A stretch of DNA of 34,448 nucleotides from Candidatus Aegiribacteria sp. (GTDB lineage Bacteria > Fermentibacterota > Fermentibacteria > Fermentibacterales > JCC-6): NCBI GenBank assembly GCA_030594645.1, contig JAUVEU010000026.1, positions 1-34,448 on the forward strand, in the 5' to 3' direction. Below the pieces are notes generated by a model. It saw only the letters and a program-made list of their open reading frames with translations, ran no database searches and was not told the DNA's origin. The translations under genes were made by a program, and so were the position numbers. Below, one piece after another: positions 8,345 through 18,500 of this stretch (positions within the stretch are counted from its first letter, which is position 1; the number at the start of each line of letters is the position of its first letter).

Positions 8345-9139
8345 ATGAATACAGCAGAAAACGATGACTACAGGTCGAGTGCTCAGTTCTACGATTACAT
8401 CCCTGTCTATGAAGGCAGGGACGATATCAACTATTATGTTGATCTGGCTGAGAAGATCGGTGGTCCCGTTCTGGAACTCGGCTGCGGAACGGGAAGAGTA
8501 CTTGTGCCGGTTGCTCAAACCGGATGTGAGATAACAGGACTGGATCCGTCGCCAGCAATGCTCGATATCTGCAGAAACAGGCTGAAAGAAGAAGATGCAG
8601 ATCTGAGAAAGCGGGTAACTCTCATTGAAGGGGATATGAGGCACTTCAACCTCGGACGCAAATTCAGTCTTATAACGACTCCTTTCAGATCATTCCAGCA
8701 CCTGGAGACTGTCGAAGATCAACTGAAGGCTCTTGAGAATATTCATAGTCACCTGAAGGATAAAGGTGTTTTCGTGCTTGACCTTTTCAACCCCTCAATG
8801 AAATACATTCTTGATGAGTCTCGAAGAGAGGAATTCGGTGATGAGTTACCATTCAACCTTCCGGATGGACGGAAAGTCACCAGGAGATTCAGAAATCCAT
8901 CCGTCGATCTCGCCAGGCAGCTGATAAACTGTGAGATGATCTATCTTGCGGAGTATCCCGATGGGAGGACGGAAAGGACAGTGCATTCCTTCAAGATGAG
9001 GTATCTTTTCAGGTATGAGGCTGAACACCTCCTTGAGATGAGTGGTTTCAGGATTATGGAAGTTATGGGTGCTTTTGACGGTTCACCCTTCGGAACATCC
9101 TGGCCCGGGGAACTGATTATTACAGCTGCACCGGTCTGA
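8345..9139 (+). CDS. Class I SAM-dependent methyltransferase
   Basis: 264 residues from the ATG at 8345. A GTG at 8336 overlaps the permease stop by 4 nt (GTGA) and is a possible alternative start adding three residues; neither has a strong ribosome site. Motif I, VLELGCGTGRV, is at 42-52 and an acidic residue at D67 ends the second strand (TGLDPSPAML). 'IEGDMRHF' follows at about 94-101 and the motif IV strand is 'FSLITTPFRSFQHL'. The N-terminal 'AQFYDYIPVY' is typical of this small-molecule methyltransferase group. Substrate unknown. It is probably the last gene of the CPBP/NatAB transcription unit; whether it serves the transporter is not clear. Confidence 0.85.
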   Translation: MNTAENDDYRSSAQFYDYIPVYEGRDDINYYVDLAEKIGGPVLELGCGTGRVLVPVAQTGCEITGLDPSPAMLDICRNRLKEEDADLRKRVTLIEGDMRHFNLGRKFSLITTPFRSFQHLETVEDQLKALENIHSHLKDKGVFVLDLFNPSMKYILDESRREEFGDELPFNLPDGRKVTRRFRNPSVDLARQLINCEMIYLAEYPDGRTERTVHSFKMRYLFRYEAEHLLEMSGFRIMEVMGAFDGSPFGTSWPGELIITAAPV

Positions 9140-9148
9140 TGCCGCCCA

Positions 9149-9177
9149 TTGCACAATAAATTATAGATTCATATCTT
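9149..9177 (+). promoter_or_regulatory. Predicted sigma70-type promoter
   Basis: TTGCAC (9149-9154), a 17-nt spacer and TATCTT (9172-9177) lie just after the methyltransferase stop and about 24 nt before the gene at 9201, in a locally AT-rich stretch. Confidence 0.45.
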
Positions 9178-9200
9178 AATACAATATTAGGAGGGCTTGA

Positions 9201-10124
9201 ATGAAATTTGTATTAATCCTCGTTTTTATTGCAGGTATTGTAGTATCCGTCAGTAACGCCGGTTCTCTTCCATTTTCCCGTTCAGGCCTTATTGACATAC
9301 CAACCGCAACCGTGCTTCAGCATACACAGGTAACTGTTGGCGGTTCATTCACCTCCTTCAGTTATGAACTCGCTGACAGCACATCGGAAAGCGATTTTGC
9401 GATTGCCGGACATCTTGAAATAGGACTTTTCAACAGGGCACAGATAGGTGCAACCTGGCTCGGTGACGCAGGAATCTCAGGAAATGCCCGCGTGCTTATC
9501 TTTAGCGAGCGGATCAACACTCCGGCTCTGGCTGTGGGCTGCCAGAACATTATTGGAGAGAAGAACTACGAGTTCTTCAAGGACTCCGATGACTCCCTGT
9601 ACCAGTATGAAGAGGATCAGAATTTCTCTGCCTATATCGTTATAACAAAAAATCTTAACTACCTTTTCGGTGTGCCTGTTGAAGTAAACCTGGGTTACGG
9701 TATTGGAAGGTTCAAACAGGGAGAATACGCGGATTCGGATGGAATCAGTAATCCGATCCGGGGGCTTTTCGGAGCGCTTAGTATTCACCCTGCTCACAAT
9801 GTTTCAATTATTATGGAGTGGGATGGAAGAGACGCCAATATAGGTGCATCCTACACGTTGAACAAAAATGTCCGGTTCATGGCTGCCGTTGCAGAGCTGG
9901 AACAGCTGTCCAGAGGCAGTGAGAGAAACCCGATGGATGTGATGCAGAATGTCAAATTCAGCATCGGTGTGGAATTCACTATAGGACCTTTTATAAACCG
10001 TACTACTCTGGAACCCTTTGAGCAACTGAGACAGGATGAAGATTCCGAACTTCTGGAACAGCTTGAAGAAATCAGATCTCATGCAAAAGAAGATATTGAC
10101 GAACTTGAGGATGATATTCCCTGA
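9201..10124 (+). CDS. YjbH-like outer-membrane protein
   Basis: 307 residues with a signal peptide at about 1-20 (ends S-N-A). An AGGAGGG ribosome site precedes the ATG. The mature start 'LPFSRSGLIDIPTATVLQHTQVTVGG' followed by 'LEIGLFNRAQIGATWLGD' resembles the YjbH family of outer-membrane proteins linked to exopolysaccharide loci. Alternating amphipathic strands run to about residue 265. The last 35 residues are a strongly acidic, probably helical tail (EQLRQDEDSELLEQLEEI), which is unusual for a barrel that normally ends in an aromatic residue. It has its own likely promoter, and the lipoprotein gene 48 bp downstream may be co-transcribed. Confidence 0.65.
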   Translation: MKFVLILVFIAGIVVSVSNAGSLPFSRSGLIDIPTATVLQHTQVTVGGSFTSFSYELADSTSESDFAIAGHLEIGLFNRAQIGATWLGDAGISGNARVLIFSERINTPALAVGCQNIIGEKNYEFFKDSDDSLYQYEEDQNFSAYIVITKNLNYLFGVPVEVNLGYGIGRFKQGEYADSDGISNPIRGLFGALSIHPAHNVSIIMEWDGRDANIGASYTLNKNVRFMAAVAELEQLSRGSERNPMDVMQNVKFSIGVEFTIGPFINRTTLEPFEQLRQDEDSELLEQLEEIRSHAKEDIDELEDDIP

Positions 10125-10172
10125 TCTGATTGAATCTGCTATCCGCTTGTCACAATCACAATTGGAGTATCC

Positions 10173-11036
10173 ATGAAAAGAATTTCAATTCATATTCATC
10201 CCGTTCTTAACATTTTTCTCATTATGCCGATCCTGTTACTTGTTTCAACGTGCAGTGATTCTTCTCCACTTGGACCTGAGGGTGAATCAGATTATCCCTT
10301 CATTATCGATCATTCCTGCTCAATTCTTCCTGAAATCCCGCTGGAGTGGATTGATTCTGTCCAGTCAGGCTCCAAACTCCATTATGCCCATACATCCCAT
10401 GGTGGTCAGCTCACTGTCGGTCTTGTAAGGATAGAAACAGCAGATTCCACATACAGTGTCTCCATAGGTTCCCGCTTCCTCCCGGATGAGGATAATGCCC
10501 TGTGCATTTTCGACGGACAGGAAAGCGAAACATATATCACCCCCGAGCTTTTCTGGGAATCAGAAGAAGGAATGAATCTCACGAGGGACGTGCTCGACAA
10601 TAATACTGACATCAATGTATGCATGTGGTGCTGGTGCTGTCAGATGGATTCCTACGGAGAGATTCAGGTTCAGGCTTATCTCGATTCAATGACTGTTCTT
10701 GAATCAGAGTATCCCAATGTCACGTTCGTCTACATGACAGGAAACGCTCAAGCGACAGATGCAGAAGGATACAATCGATATCTCCGTAATCAGCAGATAC
10801 GGCAGTACTGCCAGAACAATAAGAAAGTTCTTTATGATTTCGCTGATCTGGACTGCTGGTACAATTCCTCCGGTCAGTGGGAACAGCACACTTACAGCTA
10901 CAATGGCAGCAATATACCCTCCGAGCACCCGCAATTCTACGGCAACGAGTCCGGTCATACCACATATGAAAGCTGCGAGCAGAAGGGACGTTCCGTCTGG
11001 TGGTTACTTGCCCTGATAGAAGGCTGGGCAGGTTAG
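10173..11036 (+). CDS. Predicted secreted lipoprotein of unknown function
   Basis: 287 residues. A hydrophobic leader ends in LLLVSTC, with C27 the likely lipid-modified cysteine; T at -1 is unusual for a lipobox. The mature protein has 'LHYAHTSHGGQL' near residue 70, an aromatic/cysteine cluster 'CMWCWCCQMD' near 150, 'VTFVYMTGNAQ' near 185, and a closing 'GRSVWWLLALIEGW'. The order of an H-x-S-H-G segment, a T-G-N segment and a late conserved histidine recalls SGNH/GDSL-like hydrolases, but I do not see a clean GDSL block and do not assign a function. At least nine cysteines are unusual for a periplasmic or surface protein here and suggest disulfides or metal binding. The stop codon lies in a small GCAGG-TTAG-CCTGC hairpin. 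Confidence 0.6.
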   Translation: MKRISIHIHPVLNIFLIMPILLLVSTCSDSSPLGPEGESDYPFIIDHSCSILPEIPLEWIDSVQSGSKLHYAHTSHGGQLTVGLVRIETADSTYSVSIGSRFLPDEDNALCIFDGQESETYITPELFWESEEGMNLTRDVLDNNTDINVCMWCWCCQMDSYGEIQVQAYLDSMTVLESEYPNVTFVYMTGNAQATDAEGYNRYLRNQQIRQYCQNNKKVLYDFADLDCWYNSSGQWEQHTYSYNGSNIPSEHPQFYGNESGHTTYESCEQKGRSVWWLLALIEGWAG

Positions 11037-11074
11037 CCTGCCTGAACCACAGGACAATATGGGGGCGGAACCGC

Positions 11075-12364
11075 TTACCTTATGACCGTAACCATATCAG
11101 TGGCCCAACTGCTCATGTAGAAAGCCTCACCTGACGGAAGGGCGCAGATACAATTGGGCTGGTGATCACCAGTCGTGAAACACTCGACGACCTGATTGTC
11201 AGAGGTTCTAATCACGGAAACGGTCCTGCTGTTTCCATGGGTGAGGTACAGGTACTCCGCTGTTGGATGTGCGCAGATATGATTCGGGTCCGGCTCGACA
11301 TCTATCTCTGCAACAATCGTATTGCCGGACGTTTCGATAACAGTGAGAATGTGATGCATATGACTGATGACGTACACGTAGTCTCCTGTGGGTGTGGTGC
11401 ACAGATCCACAGGACACCACCACGATATACCTACAACAGCAGCTATGGAATTATCGGAGGTACTGATCACCACCATTGCGTTGAGATAATAGTCGGCCAC
11501 GTACACATAATCTCCCGAGGGAGCTGAACAGATGCCCCTTGGATAGCCGTTTGTGTATATCTTGCCTGCCAGAGTATTATCAGCCGTTCGAATGACTGCC
11601 ACGTAACCATCGTCCGAATTGGAGACGTAGACGTACTCATCCGAAGGCAGCACGCATATACTGCCCTTCAACCCGGGCATCGACAATTCTGCAGTGACTG
11701 CATTATCTGATGTACGGATGATCGATACACCTCCTCCATGTGTAACGTAGATGTACTCACCCGAATTGAGACAGCAGACTGCAAGCGGTCCGTAATCCAG
11801 GTTTACTGTAGCCACTACAGTATTGTCTGAGGTTCGGATCACGTAAACCTCATTCTCATCGTAACAGCAGACATACACGTAGTCCCCGGACGGAGTACAG
11901 CATATCCCATCCGGCCAGCCGCCTACGGCCACCACCGCAGCAACACTGTCCGGCTCACGGTCGGGAATATCAACAGCGATCTCGTTACTCCAGGATGTGG
12001 ATCCCTCGGAGCTTGTTGTGAGCAGGGCATAGTGACTGGTCTCGGCGGGTACGACCAGCGAGTCTATGTGTGTACAAAAATATTTGCTGGTAATGGAGTA
12101 TATCATCACTGCAGCGCTTGTATCGCTCTTGATCCCCGGGGCATCGGAACTGTAGAGCCTGTAAGACCCAAAATCGTCCTCCGGCACAGATGTGAAGTTC
12201 CATCTGAGCCAGGCATAGCTCCAGGAAGCTATGTCAAGCGACAGAACGGACGCCTCAGGTACCTCGCCGCTGAAGTCAGGTCCGGTATTCTCATCGCACG
12301 ATAGACAGATGATACTTATAAGCAGCAGTGATTTGAACGCGACAGAGAAACAGGTTCTTTTCAT
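11075..12364 (-). CDS. Lipoprotein with a seven-repeat YVTN beta-propeller
   Basis: 429 residues, with GGAG 5 nt before the ATG. The leader ends in IICLSC, with C23 the probable lipidation site. Residues about 35-130 look like one fibronectin type III-like domain (strand 'YAWLRWNFTSVPEDDFGSYRLY'). From about 135 to the end there are seven repeats of some 42 residues with the consensus I-C-x-x-P-S-G-D-Y-V-Y-V, then V-x-V-I-R-T-S-D-N. This is the YVTN/YncE/surface-layer propeller pattern, and seven repeats make one closed propeller. Such proteins are surface or periplasmic and usually bind ligands or partners. There is no C-terminal sorting domain, so anchoring is by lipid. It stands alone between convergent and minus-strand neighbours. 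Confidence 0.8.
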   Translation of the reverse strand: MKRTCFSVAFKSLLLISIICLSCDENTGPDFSGEVPEASVLSLDIASWSYAWLRWNFTSVPEDDFGSYRLYSSDAPGIKSDTSAAVMIYSITSKYFCTHIDSLVVPAETSHYALLTTSSEGSTSWSNEIAVDIPDREPDSVAAVVAVGGWPDGICCTPSGDYVYVCCYDENEVYVIRTSDNTVVATVNLDYGPLAVCCLNSGEYIYVTHGGGVSIIRTSDNAVTAELSMPGLKGSICVLPSDEYVYVSNSDDGYVAVIRTADNTLAGKIYTNGYPRGICSAPSGDYVYVADYYLNAMVVISTSDNSIAAVVGISWWCPVDLCTTPTGDYVYVISHMHHILTVIETSGNTIVAEIDVEPDPNHICAHPTAEYLYLTHGNSRTVSVIRTSDNQVVECFTTGDHQPNCICALPSGEAFYMSSWATDMVTVIR

Positions 12365-12502
12365 GATAACTCCAAACGAAATAATAGCAATATGGGTGGT
12401 CGGGTTTACATTTTAGCATCCAATTTAATATATCAATTAAAATGCTGAATGTAAGACTCGACCCTCAATTCCACAGGAATCACGAATGAAGTCACATATG
12501 GG

Positions 12503-14152
12503 TTAGATGAATCTGAACAGACTGGAGACTTTCTGCCGGGCAATAGGGTGATCACCCCGGACATATATTTGTTTCAATGCCCCTGAGACGGAGATTCTTC
12601 TCAACTCGGTGTTGAGAATCCTCAAAATAGTATAATTATGGGAATCAATAAGATGTTGCTTCTCAAGACTGGACTTCAGATCAGGTGTTCTCAACTCCAT
12701 GGGAGATGGGGGAAGTACCCATTCCGCTGAGACAGCTCTACCGGCCTTAATCTTCAGTACCCTGTTCTTTTCTTTCCCCAATGGATTCCACTCGATAGCA
12801 GACCATCCCAGAAGACAGAACCATGCTGCCTGCCTGATATCCCGCGAGCCTGAAGCAACAAGCCATTCAAGGTGTTTTTTAACCCTTTCACTGTTGATAA
12901 CCTCAACTGTTTCCTGTATTTGATCCAAGGGAGTAACCTCCTCCTGACGCCTGAGCCATAACCTCTTCCCGACAGAAAGAAATGCTTCCATCGACATCGA
13001 TCCTTTAGATAAATACTCCTCTCTGAAAGATGAGAACCCCTCTTCAAGAGCTCCATCTTCAACAGGATGGTAATCAAGCCCAAGCAGGTCCGGGTCCGGA
13101 ATAGAACCTTCAAGCAGGGAAATCAGCAGATCATTCATAAGCAGTGCGGGGGAACCCTCAGGAATCGGGCCAATGCGGAATCCTGATCCGGGCCTGGTAG
13201 AACAGGACGAAAGATCAGTTGAGAGAAATACCATTTTCCCGCACGGATATTTCAGAGCGATATTGTAAGGCGGATGGAGTTTTCTGATTATTTCAAATTC
13301 AAGCAGTGCTGCCTCAAGAGGGGTTTCACATTGCTCTATTGAAACATCATATACCTGTGAAACAAGCTCCAGTGTTTTTCCGTCAGCCTTCCGCTTCGTA
13401 AAATAGCTGTTTACCCGATTTCTAAGGGAAGAAGCTTTTCCAACATAAAGCACTTCCCCTCCCTTTGACAGAAAACGGTATACTCCCGGGACATCGGGCA
13501 GCGACAGTCTCCTGTGTCTCGGCATAGGATAATTCCAGCCGGAATCATGAATTGGTGGAGACTCTCTCAGAAATTCATATAATTGCTTAAAAGTAGTAAC
13601 TCTGGAATCTTCAAGGTCGCTGACCATCTTCCCCCAGATTACGATGTTAGCCCTGACATGAGTTGCGGCTCTTTTTTCCTCTGGCATTGAATGCCCCAGA
13701 TAACCTGAAACAGCCCGTATACCTTTTCTCGGAAGTCCGGGATAAAGCCTTCTTGCAATCTCTCTGGTGCACAGAATCTCTGGAGCGCTGTTATCAGGAG
13801 AATACAGTGTGTAGAGATTGTCTATCCATCTCTGCTCGAACTGAGCGAAGTGAGCGATGGGGATTCCTCCCTCAAAGGCTGACCGGATAAGCTGCCATGC
13901 CTTAAAAAGTGGTATTGAGTTCTTCAGCATCTCATCGGTAATACCTGTCATGCGAGAAATTCTCGAGGGTATTTTTTCACCCTCAGGCAGTGAAAGGAGA
14001 AAGGAATGAATCTCAGGTTCACTTTTCTGTTGAATTTCATCTGCGGAGGCCTCTGCCCATGCGATCTCCAGGAGATGACCCTTGAATGGAGTAGATGCAG
14101 TACTCTGACAATCTAAACTGATGATTTTCTGTTCCCTCAGATTTACACTCAT
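12503..14152 (-). CDS. Exonuclease-fold / GIY-YIG nuclease fusion protein
   Basis: 549 residues from the ATG at 14152, which has GGAGGA about 5 nt upstream. A GTG 36 nt earlier keeps the frame open but lacks a ribosome site. Residues 8-180 have the shape of a DnaQ/DEDDh exonuclease. Its key positions are substituted: D14-C-Q16 for D-x-E, F105-E106 for F-D, and H165-x3-N169 for H-x4-D. Residues 218-300 are a GIY-YIG (UvrC N-terminal-like) domain with Y225, Y236, R244/R246, E285 and N297, so this nuclease looks intact. The C-terminal 240 residues match nothing I recognise. DnaQ-GIY-YIG fusions resembling Cho-type repair nucleases are known; a DNA repair role is likely, perhaps with the first domain acting in binding only. 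Confidence 0.8.
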   Translation of the reverse strand: MSVNLREQKIISLDCQSTASTPFKGHLLEIAWAEASADEIQQKSEPEIHSFLLSLPEGEKIPSRISRMTGITDEMLKNSIPLFKAWQLIRSAFEGGIPIAHFAQFEQRWIDNLYTLYSPDNSAPEILCTREIARRLYPGLPRKGIRAVSGYLGHSMPEEKRAATHVRANIVIWGKMVSDLEDSRVTTFKQLYEFLRESPPIHDSGWNYPMPRHRRLSLPDVPGVYRFLSKGGEVLYVGKASSLRNRVNSYFTKRKADGKTLELVSQVYDVSIEQCETPLEAALLEFEIIRKLHPPYNIALKYPCGKMVFLSTDLSSCSTRPGSGFRIGPIPEGSPALLMNDLLISLLEGSIPDPDLLGLDYHPVEDGALEEGFSSFREEYLSKGSMSMEAFLSVGKRLWLRRQEEVTPLDQIQETVEVINSERVKKHLEWLVASGSRDIRQAAWFCLLGWSAIEWNPLGKEKNRVLKIKAGRAVSAEWVLPPSPMELRTPDLKSSLEKQHLIDSHNYTILRILNTELRRISVSGALKQIYVRGDHPIARQKVSSLFRFI

Positions 14153-14246
14153 GCAGTTCCTCCAGATTAAACGATACAGGAAAAGCACGGCAAGGCAAGC
14201 CTGATCCCGGAATGGTTTGCTGCGAACAGGGTATTTACGTCCGGAC

Positions 14247-14275
14247 TTGATAACGAAACTGATGATACATATACT
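14247..14275 (+). promoter_or_regulatory. Predicted sigma70-type promoter for the aminotransferase
   Basis: TTGATA (14247-14252), a 17-nt spacer and TATACT (14270-14275) lie about 47 nt before the ATG at 14322, in the divergent gap between the nuclease and aminotransferase genes. Both boxes match 5 of 6 consensus positions. Confidence 0.6.
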
Positions 14276-14321
14276 ATTTTGTAATTGTTACACTAATGAT
14301 AAGGAAGGTTGCACAAACTTA

Positions 14322-15503
14322 ATGAATAAGATTCCAGATGCTTCTAAGCGAGTAATGAACATTTCCAAATCCGCCATTCACGAGATGACACGACTTTCAA
14401 AGCAATACGATGATGTAGCTTTTCTTTCCTGGGCAAAGCCGACATCAGACACCCCTGAATTCATCAGGGAAGCCGCTGTAGAAGCTATCAGAAATGGACT
14501 TACAGGTGGTTATTCGCCAAGTCAGGGGCTTCCGGAACTAAGGGAAGCTATCTGCCGAAAGCTGGTGAAGGACAACAATATCGAAGCTGATATAACTGAT
14601 ATACTTGTCACAGTTGGAGCTATCGAAGGCCTTGCGGCTGCTGTTATGGCAACAATTGATCCCGGAGACGAGGTTATTCTGCCCACACCTACATACTCGA
14701 CACATGCCCGGCAGGTTTTGATGGCTTCAGGCATACCGGTTTTTGCTCCGACAATAGAAGATGATGGTTTCAGACTGGATCTACAGGCGATCAGTGACAG
14801 GATCACAGATAAGACAAAAGCAATAATGCTGTGCAGCCCGGCAAACCCCACCGGTTCCGTATTCCCGGAAAGTATTCTTCGCGGTCTTGGAGAGATTGCC
14901 CTTGAGAACAATCTTTTCATAATCACGGATGAGGCTTACGAATACTTCGTCTACGATGATGCATGCCATTTCAGCATTGCCTCCATACCGGAACTGAGGA
15001 AGAATGTAATAAGCTGCTTCACTCTGACAAAAACCTACGCGATGACCGGATGGAGAATAGGCTATCTGCACGCCGACAGCAGTATTATCCCTCAGATCAA
15101 TAAAGCCCATATACCATTGAGCATTTGCGCACCTGTTGTTTCGCAGTACGCCGCTCTTGCCGCATTGCATGGATCTCAGGAATGCGTCGAACATTTCAGG
15201 ACAAAGTACTGTTCCGCCCGTGACCTGATGTGCAGCAGACTTGACAGACTTCCTGACAGTTTCAGCTATCAGAAACCTGAAGGTTCATATCTCATGTTCC
15301 CGAAAGTATTGCACACTTCTATCAGCCGGGGATCTCTGCATTTCGCCAGAGAACTTCTGCACGAAGTCAAAGTTTCCGTAACTCCCGGTATCGCCTTCGG
15401 TCCAACAGGAGAAAACCATGTACGCATGTCATTCTGCGTACCGCCGGATGTAATAGAAAAAGCATTCGATCGAATTGAGGATTTTTTTAAAATTAAGTTA
15501 TGA
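14322..15503 (+). CDS. Pyridoxal-phosphate aminotransferase, class I/II
   Basis: 393 residues from the ATG at 14322, the usual length for the family. AAGGAAGG lies 13 nt upstream, rather far but the best ribosome site; the upstream in-frame extension is not family-like. Fold type I hallmarks are present: N175 in NPTG, D203 and Y206 in 'ITDEAYEYF', the Schiff-base lysine K237 in 'TLTKTYAMTGWRIGY', and R368 in 'HVRMSF' for the substrate carboxylate. 'GYSPSQGLPELREAI' is typical of the aspartate/aromatic aminotransferase Ib group. It transfers an amino group between an amino acid and a 2-oxo acid in the cytoplasm; the substrate cannot be fixed by sequence alone. It has its own promoter and converges on the RND gene with an 8-bp gap. 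Confidence 0.88.
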   Translation: MNKIPDASKRVMNISKSAIHEMTRLSKQYDDVAFLSWAKPTSDTPEFIREAAVEAIRNGLTGGYSPSQGLPELREAICRKLVKDNNIEADITDILVTVGAIEGLAAAVMATIDPGDEVILPTPTYSTHARQVLMASGIPVFAPTIEDDGFRLDLQAISDRITDKTKAIMLCSPANPTGSVFPESILRGLGEIALENNLFIITDEAYEYFVYDDACHFSIASIPELRKNVISCFTLTKTYAMTGWRIGYLHADSSIIPQINKAHIPLSICAPVVSQYAALAALHGSQECVEHFRTKYCSARDLMCSRLDRLPDSFSYQKPEGSYLMFPKVLHTSISRGSLHFARELLHEVKVSVTPGIAFGPTGENHVRMSFCVPPDVIEKAFDRIEDFFKIKL

Positions 15504-15511
15504 TGAAATCC

Positions 15512-18500
15512 TCACCCGTTACGTTTTTTATGCCAGTGGTCGAGTTTCACATAAAGGCAGGGCAGTAAAACAAGTGTCAAGAACGTCGCCATTGCCAGTC
15601 CGCCGGATACGGTTCTCGCCATTGGAGCCCACATCACGGAGCTGTCTGTTGCAGCTATGGACAGAGGCATCAGAGCCAGTATTGTCGTGAAAGTGGTCAT
15701 AAGGATCGGTCTGAGCCTCTTCCTTCCCGCGAGCACAATTGCTTCCCTGGCTGACATACCTGATTCACGACGTAGCTTGTTGGCGAAATCTATGAATACT
15801 ATACCATTATTGACCACAATCCCGGTGAGCATGAGAAGCCCTATAATGGATGTCAGCCCCATTGTTGTACCTGTAAGCAGTAGCGTCCAGATAACACCTA
15901 TCAGCGCGAGAGGAATTTCCAGCATTATGATGAAAGGTTCGAGGAGAGACTCGAACTGCGATGCCATCACCATGTAAACAAGGATAATTGCGACAATGAT
16001 GGCAAGAGCCATGCTGCCGAAAGCCTCGCCCTTGTCTTTGATATCCCCAAGGATCTCGTACCTGTGTCCGCCCAGATTCAGAGTATCCATCATAGTTTCC
16101 ACATCAGTCGCAACTTCACCCAGAGTACGATCAAGTATCCGGCAGGTAATCGACACGCTCCGCGATCTGTTTCTCCTTCCGATATCCTCAGGCACGAGAG
16201 TGTTCATGAAACTGCCCCAGGCATCAAGAGGAAGTCCATACGCAACAAGCCCCGCAATCTCTTCCCTGGTCGACCTTGTGTCCTCGCGATAACGAAGGTT
16301 GATGTCGTACTGTCTGCTGTCTTCAGTATATGAAGCTGCATCCAGCCCCAGGACACCAATGGTTATCTCCGTACCCAAACGCGCAGGCGACTGCCCCCGA
16401 AGGAACAGAACATTATCGGACGGAATAAAATCAACCTGTATCAGCTGGTTTTCAAGTGAGGATAATACGTCAACTGTACCCGGGATACGAATCATTTCCC
16501 GGCTGACTGTTTCCCCGATATTCCGAAGTTCTTCAAGATCGCTTCCGTAGATAACGATATTGATCGGGAATTCGTTGCCTATCGGCATTCCGCTTGAGAG
16601 ACTGAATGTAATACCTGGAAATTGCTCTAAAACTTCGCGGATAGCTGCATCATATTCCTCAATACTCCTCGATCTATCCCCTTCCATAGCGAAGTAAAGT
16701 TCCAGGCTTCCGCTGCTGGAAGCAGCGGAACCGAAGACAGCGCCCATTCCTTCGCTTCTTCCAACACTCAGATAGGAATTGGCCAGATCCCCCGGTTCTA
16801 TCAGTTCCAGGATAGAGTTCTCTATTTCAACAAAAATACTGTCGGTGAACTCAAGCCCTGTTCCCGGAGCAAGGCTGATATCGATATCGATAACTCCTTC
16901 CTTCGGCTCCGGCAGAAATGAACTGGGTATGAATCTCATCATGAACAGGGAACCCGCGAAAATCAGAGCCACAGGAATGAATACATACCGTGAATGACCT
17001 GTCATCCAGTGTACTGTCCGTGAGTACCGCTCTTCCAGTCTGTTGAGCTTGCGCTGTATCCTGCTGGAAATGGACCTCTCCGAATGCTCTTTAATAAGCT
17101 TCTTCGACCCTGAGGCGAGAAGAGGTATCAGGGACTGCGAAACAAAGAGAGATATGAACAACGCAACAGCTATCGTTATACTAAGATCCCTGAATATCTG
17201 ACCGGTCATACCGGGCACAAACAACATTGGAATAAACACCGCTACTGTTGTCAGTGTTGAAGCGGTTACCGCCATCCCCACCTGCGATGCTCCGTGTTCC
17301 GCGGCCTTTTTCCGGTCTTCACCATCTCTTCTCCATCTGTGAATGTTCTCCAGAACCACGACTGAGTTGTCTACTATCATTCCGATAGAGATGCTGAGGC
17401 CGGCCAGTGACATGATGTTAAGGTTTATCCCGAGAAGATACATCGCGGCGAACGAAGCTATGAATGACAGGGGCATCGAGAGACTTACAATTCCTGCATT
17501 CGAAATTGAACCAAGGAAAAGCGTAAGGACAGCTGCGGCAAGGAATACTGCCTGAATACCGGTAAGCAGCAAATCGTTTATCGACTGCATGATGAATCCC
17601 TGCTGGGAGTAAATTACGTTGCAGTCCAGCGTACCTGAATATTCGGAGGCTACCTCATCTATCGCGGACTCGAGCCTCCTGCATGTATTCACCGTGTTAG
17701 CATCAGAACTCTTCCGGAAGATGGCAAGAACTGATTCACCCTGATTAAGGTAAACATAATTCTGGGGTTCCTGATAACTGTCGAGTATATCGGCAACTTC
17801 ATCCAGACTTACAGGACGGCCCTCATGAGCACCGATGACCAGTTCCCGGATGTTGCTAATGTCCTCGAACCCGGATTGGACACTCACAGCGAATTCCATG
17901 TCGCCGTCCTCGATATTACCACCCGGCTGATTACCACTGACCCCGTTCAGAGCAGCATAGACCTGAGCGAGCGGAATGCTCCTCTCGGACAAAAGCACCG
18001 GATCGATTTCAACATTTATCTGCCTTATCTGCCCCCCTGCCAGATTCACGGACGAAACACCTTCAACCCTGCTGAGTCTCGGTGTAATCTCTTCTTCAAT
18101 AAGGCTTCTTAACTCCGCTCGGTTCATCACTTCACTCGAAAAAGTCACCATCACAAGTGGTTTCATGCTGGATGACATAGCCCAGATAAGCGGATCTGAC
18201 GATCCATCGGGCAGCTGACTCTTCATTTGGTCAACTGCGTCAAGAATATCACTTTCCGCCTGATCAATATCAGCGCTGTTCGTCAATTCGAGAGTAACGA
18301 CACTGAGCCCGTTTTTTGAGCTGGAGAGAACAGTCTCGATTCCTTCGACCCCTGAGACAGCATCCTCGATAGGTTCCGTAACGAGACCTTCCATCTCGAG
18401 AGGTCCGGCCCCTGGCAGAGCAGTAATAATAATTACCTCTCCAAGGTCGACCTTCGGAAAGTAATCAATTCCAAGCTGTGTGGTTGCGAACAAACCTGCT

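Noticed and set aside
11028-11041. GCAGG-TTAG-CCTGC hairpin over the stop codon as a terminator between convergent genes
   Set aside because: Only 5 bp of stem and no T-run on either strand.
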